Shown here one piece after another: positions 17,355-25,032 of a stretch of 64,000 nt of DNA (positions within the stretch are counted from its first letter, which is position 1; each line of letters opens with the position of its first letter). Source of the stretch: Streptomyces sp. NBC_01296 (GTDB taxonomy: Bacteria > Actinomycetota > Actinomycetes > Streptomycetales > Streptomycetaceae); contig NZ_CP130720.1 of assembly GCF_035984415.1 (NCBI RefSeq), positions 6,634,001 through 6,698,000 on the forward strand. Reading direction: 5' to 3'. The position numbers were made by a program, and so were the translations under genes. Under the pieces are notes generated by a model. The model worked only from the letters and a program-made list of their open reading frames with translations. It was not told the origin of the DNA and made no database searches.

Positions 17355-17405
17355 AGGGTTCTCCTCATGTTGACGTGTGGGGCGTCAAACCTTCTGGAGA
17401 ACCCT
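17355..17405 (-). promoter_or_regulatory. Nested stem-loop sequestering the protease ribosome site
   Basis: AGGGTTCTCC (17355-17364) and GGAGAACCCT (17396-17405) are perfect 10-bp inverted repeats, and inside the loop TTGACG (17370-17375) pairs with CGTCAA (17383-17388). In the mRNA the 3' arm carries GGAGAA, the Shine-Dalgarno sequence, and ends 4 nt before the start codon. A structure like this would block initiation until melted or bound. It could instead be a protein-binding DNA palindrome. Confidence 0.6.
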
Positions 17406-17539
17406 GATCCGATTGACAGGCGCAAATCAAGAACGCCTCGGCGTGGCGGGGTTGTTCAACAAGGTTTCTTAAAAGACCTCCCGCATCGCCTTCACTTCGC
17501 ACATGGGTTCATGCGAACTCCCGCACGATTCCCACACGT

Positions 17540-18769
17540 TCACGAGCGACCCGTGTACTTCTTCAGCTCCCGGTGCGCCAGCGAACGCTGGTGCACCTCG
17601 TCCGGTCCGTCCGCCAGCCGCAACGTCCGTGCCGCCGCCCACAGTTCGGCCAGCGGGAAGTCCTGGCTCACCCCGCCCGCGCCGTGCAGCTGCACCGCGT
17701 CGTCCAGGATCCGCACCACCGCCCGCGGGGTCGCGATCTTGATGGCCTGGATCTCGGTGTGCGCACCCCGGTTGCCGACCGTGTCCATCAGCCAGGCCGT
17801 CTTCAGGACCAGCAGGCGCAGCTGCTCCACCGTGACCCGGGCGTCCGCGATCCAGTTCTGTACGACGCCCTGCGCGGCCAGCTCCTTGCCGAAGGCGCTG
17901 CGGCCCACCGCGCGCCGGCACATCAGCTCGATGGCCCGCTCCGCCATGCCGATCAGCCGCATGCAGTGGTGGATCCGGCCCGGGCCGAGCCGGGCCTGGG
18001 CGATCGCGAAGCCGGTGCCCTCCTCGCCGATCAGGTTCGCGGCCGGGACCCGGGCCCCGTCGAAGACCACCTCGGCGTGGCCGCCGTGGTCGTGGTCCTC
18101 GTACCCGTACACCGTCATCGCCCGGCGCACCTCGACGCCCAGGGTGTCCCGCGGGACCAGGATCATCGACTGCTGGCGGCGCGGATCGGCGCCTTCCGGG
18201 TCCGTCTTGCCCATGACGATGAAGATCTTGCAGTCCGGGTTCATGGCCCCGGAGATGAACCACTTGCGGCCGGTGACCACGTAGTCGTCACCGCTCGCCG
18301 AACGCTCGATCCGGGTCTCGATGTTCGTCGCGTCCGAGGAGGCCACCTCGGGCTCGGTCATCGCGAAGGCGGACCGGATCTCCCCGGCCAGCAGCGGCTC
18401 GAGCCACTGCTTCTTCTGCTCCTCGCTGCCGAACTGCGCGAGCACTTCCATGTTCCCGGTGTCCGGGGCCGCGCAGTTGGTCGCCATCGGCGCCAGGTGC
18501 GGGCTGCGGCCGGTGATCTCGGCGAGCGGGGCGTACTGGAGGTTGGTCAGCCCGGCGCCGTGCTCCGCATCGGGCAAGAACAGGTTCCACAGGCCCTGAC
18601 GGCGCGCTTCGGCCTTCAGGTCACCGAAGACGGCCGGGGTGTCCCAGGGCGAGGCCAGCCGCGCGCGCTGCTCGGCGGCGACGGGCTCCGCCGGGTAGAC
18701 GTACTCGTCCATGAACGCGAGCAGCCGCTCGCGGAGTTCCTCGGTCCGGGCGTCGAATGCGAAGTCCAT
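17540..18769 (-). CDS. Acyl-CoA dehydrogenase, ACAD10/11-like
   Basis: A 409-residue acyl-CoA dehydrogenase with SAFAMTEPEVASSDATN in the beta-domain (about 135-151), a GRKWFISGA block and a C-terminal helical domain with VQLHGAGGVSQDFPLAELW. The ASSDATN form and the HDHGGHAEV stretch are typical of the ACAD10/11 branch. It starts 9 bp after the phosphotransferase gene stop, so the pair is an operon. In animals the homologous kinase and dehydrogenase domains are fused in one protein that handles 4-hydroxyacyl-CoA; a two-subunit version here is inferred. It oxidises or dephosphorylates an acyl-CoA intermediate using FAD. Confidence 0.9.
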   Translation of the reverse strand: MDFAFDARTEELRERLLAFMDEYVYPAEPVAAEQRARLASPWDTPAVFGDLKAEARRQGLWNLFLPDAEHGAGLTNLQYAPLAEITGRSPHLAPMATNCAAPDTGNMEVLAQFGSEEQKKQWLEPLLAGEIRSAFAMTEPEVASSDATNIETRIERSASGDDYVVTGRKWFISGAMNPDCKIFIVMGKTDPEGADPRRQQSMILVPRDTLGVEVRRAMTVYGYEDHDHGGHAEVVFDGARVPAANLIGEEGTGFAIAQARLGPGRIHHCMRLIGMAERAIELMCRRAVGRSAFGKELAAQGVVQNWIADARVTVEQLRLLVLKTAWLMDTVGNRGAHTEIQAIKIATPRAVVRILDDAVQLHGAGGVSQDFPLAELWAAARTLRLADGPDEVHQRSLAHRELKKYTGRS

Positions 18770-18778
18770 GGGTGTGCC

Positions 18779-19849
18779 TCAGCCTTCCTGGCCGTTTTCG
18801 GATGTGTGGAGGCCCTGGAGGGTGGTCAGACCGTGCTCGATGAAGACCGGGACCAGCTCGCCGATCCGGTCGAAGCCCGCGCCCACCGTCTGCCCGAGCG
18901 TGTAGCGGTAGTGGATGCCCTCGAGGATCACCGCGAGCTTGAACCAGGCGAAGGCCGTGTACCAGGCGATCGCGCCGGTGTCCCGGCCGGAGCGGGCGGC
19001 GTACCGCTCGATCAGCTCGGCCGGCGCCGGATGGCCGGGCGCGCCGCTCGTCGTGCTGACCGGGGAGTCGGTCAGTCCCAGGTCCGAGCTGTACATCACC
19101 AGCAGCCCGAGGTCGGTCAGCGGATCGCCGAGCGTGGACATCTCCCAGTCCAGCACCGCCCGGATCGTGTCGTCCGGACCGCCGATCAGTACGTTGTCCA
19201 GTCGGAAGTCCCCGTGCACGACGGTCGGGGCGGGGGAGTCGGGCAGGGTGCGGCCGAGCGCGGCGTGCAGCTCGTCGATGCCCGCCAGCTCGCGCCCCCG
19301 GGAGGCCGCGAGCTGCTTGCCCCAGCGGCGCAGCTGCCGGTCGAGGAAGCCCTCGGGCCGGCCGAAGTCGCCCAGGCCCACCGCCTCCGGGTCCACGGCA
19401 TGCAGGTCGACCAGGGTGTCGACCAGGCCCAGGACCGCCCGCCGGGTGCGCTCGGGGCCGATCGCGGCCAGCTGTCCGGCCGTCCTGTACGGCACCCCGT
19501 CCACGTACTCCATGACGTAGAACGGCGCCCCGAGGACCGACTCGTCCTCGCACAGCAGCAGCGGCTCGGGCACCGGCACGGCCGTACCGTGCAGCGCCCG
19601 GATCACCCGGTGCTCGCGCCGCATGTCGTGCGCCGTGGCCAGGACGTGGCCGAGCGGCGGGCGGCGCACCACCCAGCGGGCGGTCCCGTCGGTGATCTCG
19701 TACGTGAGGTTCGAGCGGCCGCCTTCGATCAGCCGGCCGCGCAGCGCCCCGGCCACGAGCCCGGGCCGCGCCCGGTCGAGATGACCGCGCAGCCGCTCCA
19801 GATCGAGGCCCCGGGGGCCGGCTGAAGCGGACTCTGACGCTGAGGTCAT
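18779..19849 (-). CDS. Phosphotransferase (APH family) paired with acyl-CoA dehydrogenase
   Basis: A 356-residue aminoglycoside-phosphotransferase-fold kinase. The N-lobe is followed by the catalytic loop VVHGDFRLDNVLIG (about residue 218) and the metal motif AVLDWEMSTLGDPLTDLG (about 236), a signature of the ACAD10/11-linked group rather than of antibiotic resistance enzymes. The ATG at 19849 has GGAGGT 8 nt upstream; the GTG three codons earlier overlaps that site and is less likely. It is upstream of and probably cotranscribed with the acyl-CoA dehydrogenase. A TetR-type palindrome lies 50-70 bp upstream. It probably phosphorylates a hydroxyacyl-CoA. Confidence 0.88.
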   Translation of the reverse strand: MTSASESASAGPRGLDLERLRGHLDRARPGLVAGALRGRLIEGGRSNLTYEITDGTARWVVRRPPLGHVLATAHDMRREHRVIRALHGTAVPVPEPLLLCEDESVLGAPFYVMEYVDGVPYRTAGQLAAIGPERTRRAVLGLVDTLVDLHAVDPEAVGLGDFGRPEGFLDRQLRRWGKQLAASRGRELAGIDELHAALGRTLPDSPAPTVVHGDFRLDNVLIGGPDDTIRAVLDWEMSTLGDPLTDLGLLVMYSSDLGLTDSPVSTTSGAPGHPAPAELIERYAARSGRDTGAIAWYTAFAWFKLAVILEGIHYRYTLGQTVGAGFDRIGELVPVFIEHGLTTLQGLHTSENGQEG

Positions 19850-19898
19850 GGGGCGCACCTCCGTGCGGAGTGGACGAGGACGAGCGAACGAGAGACAT

Positions 19899-19918
19899 CA
19901 TGCCGACCAGTCGGTATG
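19899..19918. promoter_or_regulatory. TetR operator upstream of the phosphotransferase-ACAD pair
   Basis: Half-sites CATGCCGAC (19899-19907) and GTCGGTATG (19910-19918) are inverted repeats matching in 8 of 9 positions with a 2-bp centre. This is the same design as 12951-12976 before the SDR-ligase-tetR operon. The position fits repression of the kinase-dehydrogenase operon by that TetR protein. Confidence 0.68.
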
Positions 19919-19937
19919 TCGTCCAGTGCGCAGGGCT

Positions 19938-19979
19938 CACGAGTACGGGCCGGAGGGGATCCTCCGGCCCGTACTCGTG
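19938..19979 (-). terminator. Strong hairpin terminator after the MBL-fold gene
   Basis: A perfect 19-bp stem (arms CACGAGTACGGGCCGGAGG and its complement) with a GGAT loop begins 3 bp after the stop codon of the metallo-hydrolase gene. There is no T-run, which is usual in streptomycetes. It also insulates the operon to the left. Confidence 0.88.
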
Positions 19980-19981
19980 GT

Positions 19982-20893
19982 TCACGCGTGACAGAGGATC
20001 GGCGTCCCGCCGTTCATCACGGTCATGTCCTGGAGCACCGCCAGTATGTTCAGCGGCGCCCCTTCCGGCTCGCCGGCCAGTTCCGCGTACGCCCGGTGCA
20101 GGTTCGCCACCAGCCGCTCGCTCTCCCGCCACGCCCCGAACTCGCCGAGGTCGGCCTCGCGCGCCACTTCCAGCGGGGTCAGCCCCTTCTGCCTGCCCTC
20201 CCGGGCGAGTTCGGCCACGTACCGCAGATAGCGCTCGGTGGCCTCGTACGCGGACGGGTCCGTCAGCGGCCCGTGGCCCGGTACGACCGTTTCCGCGCCC
20301 AGCGAGCGCAACAGCTCCAGCGCCCGCAGCGAACCGGCCAGCGAGCCCATCGCGAGGAACGGCGTGCCCTCGGCGAAGACCAGGTCGCCGGTGAAGACGG
20401 TGCGCTGCCCGGGCAGCCATACGATCGAGTCCCCGGTGGTGTGCGCGACGCCCGGGTGGATGACCTGGACCTCCGTCCCGCCGAGGTGGAGGGTCGTCCG
20501 GTCGTTGTACGTGAGGTCGGGCGGGGTGATCTCGATCGCGCCGAAGTCGGTCGTCGGCCAGATCATCTCCAGCTGGTGCCCGGCGGCGAGCTGCTCGGTG
20601 CGTGCGTTGTCGTGCGCGAGGATCAGGGCCTCGGCGGCGAAGACGCCGTTGCCGTACGTGTGGTCGCCGTGGTGGTGGGTGTTGACCACCGTGCGCGGCA
20701 GCGGGACCCCGGCCGCCACGACCGCCTCGCGCAGGGCCAGCGCCCGCCGCTCGGTGGCCGCGGTGTCGATCAGCAGGGTCCGGCCCCCGTCGCTCACGAA
20801 GCCGGCGTTGTTGAGGCACCAGCCGCCGTCCGGCTGGACGTAGGCGTACACCCCGCTCGCGGGCTGGACGAGGTACGGCTCTTCGGCGGTCAT
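19982..20893 (-). CDS. Metallo-beta-lactamase-fold hydrolase
   Basis: A 303-residue MBL-fold enzyme with the zinc motif THHHGDH (about residues 72-78), a later His in HTTGDS, Asp in TGDLVF and a final His in VPGHGP. The region after the fold is helical. Substrates in this group vary widely (thioesters, lactones, glutathione-type conjugates), so no reaction is assigned. The ATG at 20893 follows GGGGAG. It is a single-gene unit bounded by a strong terminator downstream and a TetR-type palindrome about 20 bp upstream. Confidence 0.87.
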   Translation of the reverse strand: MTAEEPYLVQPASGVYAYVQPDGGWCLNNAGFVSDGGRTLLIDTAATERRALALREAVVAAGVPLPRTVVNTHHHGDHTYGNGVFAAEALILAHDNARTEQLAAGHQLEMIWPTTDFGAIEITPPDLTYNDRTTLHLGGTEVQVIHPGVAHTTGDSIVWLPGQRTVFTGDLVFAEGTPFLAMGSLAGSLRALELLRSLGAETVVPGHGPLTDPSAYEATERYLRYVAELAREGRQKGLTPLEVAREADLGEFGAWRESERLVANLHRAYAELAGEPEGAPLNILAVLQDMTVMNGGTPILCHA

Positions 20894-20912
20894 CTGCTCT
20901 CCCCGGGTCGCT

Positions 20913-20927
20913 CTGACGAACGGTCAG
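20913..20927. promoter_or_regulatory. Palindrome CTGAC-N5-GTCAG before the MBL gene
   Basis: CTGAC (20913-20917) and GTCAG (20923-20927) form a 15-bp inverted repeat centred 27 bp upstream of the MBL-fold gene start. Size and position are compatible with a TetR-type operator; the cognate regulator is not identified. Confidence 0.4.
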
Positions 20928-21041
20928 CATCCTGCCAGTCGCGGCGGCGCCGGGAGAGGGCGGGGGCCGGTCGGTGCGGCCGTTCTTCGGCGGCGGCTCG
21001 GCAGCCCGTCCGCGGCTCGTCAGCAGCCCGCCGGCAGCCCG

Positions 21042-21338
21042 TCAGTGGTCGTCGTAGTGGCCGTCGTGCTCGGCGTGCCGGTGCCCGTCGTGCACGTAGT
21101 CCACGTGGTCGCCGTGCTGCACGGCCTCGTGCCCGCAGGCCGGTCCGTGGGCGTGGTCGTGGGCGTCGTGGGCGGTGTGCCCCGCGGGCTCGCACTCGTC
21201 CCAGTGCCCGGAGTGCTCGCGGTGCAGGTGGCCGTCGTGCGCGTAGTCGACGTGGTCGCCGTGGGACACCTCGGTGTGGCCGCAGTCGGGGCCGTGGGTG
21301 TGCTCGTGGGTGGAGTGTTCCTGGTGCAGGGTCGTCAT
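21042..21338 (-). CDS. Small histidine-rich protein with internal duplication
   Basis: A 98-residue soluble protein in which about a quarter of residues are His. It consists of two similar halves, each running HGP-x-CGH, then HGDHVDY-x-HDGH and a HxEH-x-GH ending, with a few acidic residues and one conserved Cys per half. It has no signal peptide or membrane segment. The composition strongly suggests binding of zinc, nickel or copper, as storage or chaperone, but this is inference. I saw no convincing Zur box upstream. It is separate from its neighbours, 82 bp after the DUF202 pair and 148 bp before the MBL gene, all on the minus strand. Confidence 0.75.
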   Translation of the reverse strand: MTTLHQEHSTHEHTHGPDCGHTEVSHGDHVDYAHDGHLHREHSGHWDECEPAGHTAHDAHDHAHGPACGHEAVQHGDHVDYVHDGHRHAEHDGHYDDH

Positions 21339-21421
21339 GGCGCCGAGGTTAATGCGGAACGCCCCTTATCGCCTGTTGTGTCCCAAGTGGCGCGGACAAG
21401 CCGGATCATCCGACGAGCCGA

Positions 21422-21739
21422 TCAGAAGATGAGCGCCACCGCGAAGACCGACAGCGCCACCGTGCACGCCACCGCCGCCAGCGCCGCCCGCGGCGCCAGC
21501 CCCGGCGGCCGGACCGCCGCCAGCTGCCGCATCCGCACGTGCGCGACCCCCAGGAACGCCAGCCAGATCAGCACGATCACCGCCGCCCCGAGCACCTCCA
21601 CCGGCGAGCCCGAACCGCGCAGCGCCTGCCGCAGCGCCAGCACCGCCGTCACCGAGCACGCCAGCGTCGTACGCCGCCACGCGAGCCGGGTCCGCTCGGG
21701 CTGCAGGCCCGCGTCGCGCCCCGCCGTACCGGAGGACAT
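21422..21739 (-). CDS. DUF202 membrane protein (second of pair)
   Basis: A 105-residue protein with three predicted membrane helices (about 25-42, 47-66 and 82-103) and the DUF202 signature QPERTRLAWRRTTLA near the N-terminus. Function is unknown. The ATG at 21739 overlaps the upstream stop as TGATG; a GTG one codon earlier (21742) is also possible. It is translationally coupled to the other DUF202 gene, so the two probably form a heteromeric membrane protein. Confidence 0.8.
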   Translation of the reverse strand: MSSGTAGRDAGLQPERTRLAWRRTTLACSVTAVLALRQALRGSGSPVEVLGAAVIVLIWLAFLGVAHVRMRQLAAVRPPGLAPRAALAAVACTVALSVFAVALIF

Positions 21740-22137
21740 CACGGCCCGCTCGTCCAGCCCAGCAGCACCACCAGCACCATCGACACCGCGACCAGCCCCA
21801 CCCCCAGGCTCAGCACCACCGGGAACCGGGACAGCGGCAGATCCTCGCCGCGCCGCATCGCCCGCTCGCAGCGCACCCAGTGGTTCACCGCCCGCAGCGC
21901 ACAGGCCGCGCCCACCGCGAGCAGCGCGAGGGACATCCCGACCCGCACCCCCCAGCGCAGGTCCGGCAGGAACTGGTCCACCGCGAAACCGCCGCCCACC
22001 AGCGCGAGCGCGGTCCGGATCCAGGCCAGGAAGGTCCGCTCGTTGGCCAGCGAGAAGCGGTAGTCGGGGGTCTCGCCCTCGTCCCTCAGCCGCTGCGGCG
22101 CGAACCAGAGGCGCACGTCCTTGACGAAGTCGATCAC
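21739..22137 (-). CDS. YidH-type DUF202 membrane protein
   Basis: A 132-residue protein with the YidH-like N-terminal motif RFSLANERTFLAWIRTALAL and three membrane helices (about 40-55, 65-83 and 103-128). DUF202 proteins are small inner membrane proteins without an assigned function. The ATG at 22137 gives MIDFVKDVRLWFAP, the standard start. The gene is 9 bp downstream of the Nudix gene on the same strand and overlaps the second DUF202 gene, so Nudix-DUF202-DUF202 may be one transcript. Confidence 0.85.
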   Translation of the reverse strand: MIDFVKDVRLWFAPQRLRDEGETPDYRFSLANERTFLAWIRTALALVGGGFAVDQFLPDLRWGVRVGMSLALLAVGAACALRAVNHWVRCERAMRRGEDLPLSRFPVVLSLGVGLVAVSMVLVVLLGWTSGP

Positions 22138-22146
22138 CTGATCAAT

Positions 22147-22677
22147 CTACTGGCCGGACTCCCGGTGCGCGCGCAGTCGCCGGTACGCCTCCAGCCCGTC
22201 CGGCACCCACTCCCACTCCCCGTCCGCGACCTGCTCCGCCAGCTCCTCCTCGGAGAGCCACGCGTGCCAGGCGACCTCCGACTCCTGCGGCCGCACCGGC
22301 AGATCGCAGCGCACCTCGTGCACGTACGACCACCAGGCGCCGCCCGGCCCCTCGTACAGGAACTTGAACAGCGGCACGGGCTGCGCCAGCCCCTGCACGC
22401 CCAGCTCCTCCTCGGCCTCCCGCAGAGCCGCCTGCGCGTAGCTCTCGCCGGCGCCCAGCACCCCGCCCACGAACATGTCGTACGCCGAGGGGAAGACCAG
22501 CTTCGAGGCCGTCCGCCGGTGTACGAAGATCCGCCCTTGCGCATCCCTGGCCTGCACGAACACGCACCGGTGGAGCAGCCCGCCCGCGTACACCTCGCCC
22601 CGCGGCGCCCGTCCCGTCACCCGGTCGTCCCGGTCCACCACGTCCAGTACTTCATCAGCAGCACTCACGCGGCTCAT
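22147..22677 (-). CDS. Nudix hydrolase
   Basis: A 176-residue Nudix protein with a complete box GGVLGAGESYAQAALREAEEELGV (about residues 70-93; G-x5-E-x7-REAxEELG), preceded by RRTASKLVFPSAYDMF. It most resembles the isopentenyl-diphosphate-isomerase-like or YfcD group of Nudix proteins by length and sequence around the box, but the nucleotide or diphosphate substrate is unknown. The ATG at 22677 is divergent from the flavoprotein gene at 22754. It probably leads an operon with the two DUF202 genes. Confidence 0.87.
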   Translation of the reverse strand: MSRVSAADEVLDVVDRDDRVTGRAPRGEVYAGGLLHRCVFVQARDAQGRIFVHRRTASKLVFPSAYDMFVGGVLGAGESYAQAALREAEEELGVQGLAQPVPLFKFLYEGPGGAWWSYVHEVRCDLPVRPQESEVAWHAWLSEEELAEQVADGEWEWVPDGLEAYRRLRAHRESGQ

Positions 22678-22753
22678 CCAACCACCGCTGTTGACTGGTT
22701 ACCGCTCCGTAGCCAAGGATCTGCCCCACCACCGACCGGAGGACGGGTTCGCC

Positions 22754-24409
22754 ATGACGTACGACGCAGACGTGATCGTGATCGGGGCCGGGCTCGCGGG
22801 CCTCGCGGCCACCGCCGAGCTCGTCGACGCGGGCCGCAAGGTCATCCTGCTCGACCAGGAGCCCGAGCAGTCGATCGGCGGCCAGGCGCACTGGTCCTTC
22901 GGCGGGCTGTTCTTCGTCGACTCGCCCGAACAGCGGCGGATGCGGATCAAGGACAGCCGCGAGCTCGCCCTCCAGGACTGGCAGGGCACCGCCGGTTTCG
23001 ACCGCGAGGAGGACGCCTGGCCGCGTCGCTGGGCCGAGGCCTACGTCGACTTCGCGGCCGGCGAGAAGCGGCCCTGGCTGCACGCCCAGGGCGTCCGCTT
23101 CTTCCCGGTGGTCGGCTGGGCCGAACGCGGCGGCTACGACGCCAACGGCCACGGCAACTCCGTCCCCCGCTTCCACATCACCTGGGGCACCGGGCCCGGC
23201 CTGGTCGAACCCTTCGAGCGGCGGGTCCGCGCCGGGGTGGCCCGCGGCCTGGTCCGGCTCCGGTTCCGCCACCGGGTGACGGGGCTCGCCCGGACGGCCG
23301 GCGCCCTCGACACCGTCACCGGCGAGATCCTGCAGCCCTCCGGCGCCGTACGGGGCACCGCGAGCGGCCGCGAGGCCGCCGGGGCCTTCTCCCTGCGGGC
23401 CCAGGCGGTGATCGTGACCAGCGGCGGGATCGGCGGCAACCACGACCTCGTGCGCGCGCAGTGGCCGGCCCGGCTCGGCACCCCGCCGCAGCGGATGCTC
23501 TCCGGGGTCCCGGCGCACGTGGACGGCCTGATGCTGGGCATCGCCGAGGAGGCCGGCGCCAGCCACATCAACAAGGACCGCATGTGGCACTACACCGAGG
23601 GCATCGAGAACTGGAACCCGATCTGGGCCAGGCACGGCATCCGCATCCTGCCCGGCCCGTCCTCGCTCTGGCTGGACGCCACCGGCAAGCGGCTGCCCGT
23701 ACCGCTCTTCCCCGGGTTCGACACCCTGGGCACCCTCGACCACATCATGAAGACCGGCCACGACCACACCTGGTTCGTCCTCAACCAGCGCATCATCGGC
23801 AAGGAGTTCGGCCTCTCGGGCTCCGAGCAGAACCCGGACCTGACCGGAAAGTCCGTCCGCGAAGTCATCGACCGGGCGCGCCAGGCGGTACCGGGACCGG
23901 TGAAGGCCTTCATGGACAACGGCGCCGACTTCGTCGTCGAGCGCGATCTCGCCTCGCTGGTGCGCGGCATGAACGCGGTCACCAAGGAGGACCTGCTCGA
24001 CGAGGCGACCGTCCGCCGGGAGATCGTCGCCCGGGACCGGGAGATCGCGAACCCGTTCACCAAGGACCTCCAGGTGACGGCCATCCACGGCGCCCGCAAA
24101 TACCTCGGCGACAAGCTGATCCGCACCGCCGCCCCGCACCGGATCCTGGATCCCAAGGCGGGCCCGCTGATCGCCGTACGGCTCTCCGTCCTGACCCGCA
24201 AGTCCCTGGGCGGCCTGGAGACCGACCTGTCCTCCCGGGTCCTCGCCGCATCCGGCGATCCGCTGCCCGGCCTGTACGCAGCCGGCGAGGCGGCCGGCTT
24301 CGGCGGCGGCGGGGTCCACGGCTACCGCGCCCTGGAGGGCACCTTCCTCGGCGGCTGCATCTTCTCGGGCCGCGCGGCGGGTCGCGCCGCGGCCGAGGCG
24401 GTGGGCTGA
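22754..24409 (+). CDS. FAD-binding dehydrogenase (KstD/fumarate-reductase-like)
   Basis: A 551-residue flavoprotein of the FAD-binding_2 family. The N-terminal dinucleotide motif VIVIGAGLAGLAAT is at residues 8-21 and the C-terminal FAD-contact block GLYAAGEAAGFGGGGVHGYRALEG near 505. It resembles 3-ketosteroid dehydrogenase-like and fumarate-reductase-like dehydrogenases, which introduce a C=C bond next to a carbonyl; the true substrate is unknown. The ATG at 22754 has GGAGGA about 11 nt upstream and a TTGACT element at 22691. A G+C-rich imperfect hairpin directly follows the stop. Confidence 0.86.
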   Translation: MTYDADVIVIGAGLAGLAATAELVDAGRKVILLDQEPEQSIGGQAHWSFGGLFFVDSPEQRRMRIKDSRELALQDWQGTAGFDREEDAWPRRWAEAYVDFAAGEKRPWLHAQGVRFFPVVGWAERGGYDANGHGNSVPRFHITWGTGPGLVEPFERRVRAGVARGLVRLRFRHRVTGLARTAGALDTVTGEILQPSGAVRGTASGREAAGAFSLRAQAVIVTSGGIGGNHDLVRAQWPARLGTPPQRMLSGVPAHVDGLMLGIAEEAGASHINKDRMWHYTEGIENWNPIWARHGIRILPGPSSLWLDATGKRLPVPLFPGFDTLGTLDHIMKTGHDHTWFVLNQRIIGKEFGLSGSEQNPDLTGKSVREVIDRARQAVPGPVKAFMDNGADFVVERDLASLVRGMNAVTKEDLLDEATVRREIVARDREIANPFTKDLQVTAIHGARKYLGDKLIRTAAPHRILDPKAGPLIAVRLSVLTRKSLGGLETDLSSRVLAASGDPLPGLYAAGEAAGFGGGGVHGYRALEGTFLGGCIFSGRAAGRAAAEAVG

Positions 24410-24410
24410 A

Positions 24411-24443
24411 GCGGACACCGGCCCGGGCCCCGGCCCGGTCCGC
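24411..24443 (+). terminator. Imperfect hairpin after the FAD dehydrogenase gene
   Basis: GCGGAC (24411-24416) pairs with GTCCGC (24438-24443), and the CCGG/GGCC-rich interior continues the stem with one bulge. It starts 2 nt after the stop codon. Confidence 0.6.
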
Positions 24444-24627
24444 GGCTCCCCTCGGTCGGGGTGCGGGCGGACGTGCGGCTGCCGGTGGCGTGCTCTAGCG
24501 TCGGAAGGGCGAGGGTGACCGCCGCGCGAGCCGGTCGCCCCCCGGAGTGCCCGCTCCGCGCCGCCCCCGCCCGTGGTCCGGCGCACTCGCGGATCGCGTG
24601 ACCGACCGAGAGAGCAGGTGCATCCGC

Positions 24628-24900
24628 ATGCGTCCGTCGGCCCGTATCCCCGGCATCCTGGCCGGCCTGGTCCTCGCCACCAGCGGCGCCCTCATAGCCG
24701 CCCCGGCCGCCACCGCCGCCCCCACCGGCATCCAGGACTGCGAGCACTACATCGTGCAGCACGGCAAGGAGGTCACGGACGCCGTCGGGCAGGCCTGTTA
24801 CGAGGGCTCGATCGGCAACCAGACCAGCTGCGCCGCGAGCCTGCAGGAGGCCGGCATCCCCGCGAACATCGCGAGCGGGGCCTGCCGCGCGGCCCACTAG
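24628..24900 (+). CDS. Small secreted protein with four cysteines
   Basis: A 90-residue protein with a clear Sec signal peptide (MRPSARIPG, then a hydrophobic core ending AAPAATAA near residue 31) and a mature part of about 59 residues containing four Cys (DCEHY, QACYEG, SCAAS, GACRA), likely two disulfides. Similar small exported proteins are common in Streptomyces but have no known function. The ATG at 24628 follows GCAGGTG. Its TAG stop is part of the CTAG at 24897-24900 that borders the inverted-repeat-bounded segment, so insertion there left the gene intact. Confidence 0.78.
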   Translation: MRPSARIPGILAGLVLATSGALIAAPAATAAPTGIQDCEHYIVQHGKEVTDAVGQACYEGSIGNQTSCAASLQEAGIPANIASGACRAAH

Positions 24901-24926
24901 TGCCGCATCAGGCAACGTTCGCCCTG
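24901..24926 (+). repeat. Left terminal inverted repeat
   Basis: A 26-bp sequence beginning TGCCGCATCAGGCA. It differs from the inverted right copy only at positions 15 (A versus G) and 20 (C versus T). It contains an internal TGCC-N6-GGCA dyad and starts immediately after the stop codon of the secreted-protein gene. Confidence 0.85.
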
Positions 24927-24936
24927 TCGTGACGCG

Positions 24937-24961
24937 CCGTCCGGAGTGCAGGTCCGGACGG
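24937..24961. repeat. Hairpin inside the left end of the element
   Basis: CCGTCCGGA (24937-24945) and TCCGGACGG (24953-24961) are perfect 9-bp inverted repeats with a 7-nt loop, 11 bp inside the left terminal repeat. It could terminate transcription entering from the secreted-protein gene. Confidence 0.65.
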
Positions 24962-25032
24962 TAAGCGCCCGCCATGCTGTCCTCGTGGCTGAGCGTGTGC
25001 GGGTGCGTGAGATCGATGCGCTCCTCGCAGGC

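Noticed and set aside
18779..19849. Aminoglycoside resistance kinase
   Set aside because: The fold is shared, but the DWEMSTLGDP motif and pairing with an acyl-CoA dehydrogenase point to the ACAD10/11-linked group.
21339..21421. Zur box before the His-rich protein gene
   Set aside because: No sequence close to the streptomycete Zur consensus (TGnnAATGAnnnnCA type) is visible in the upstream region.
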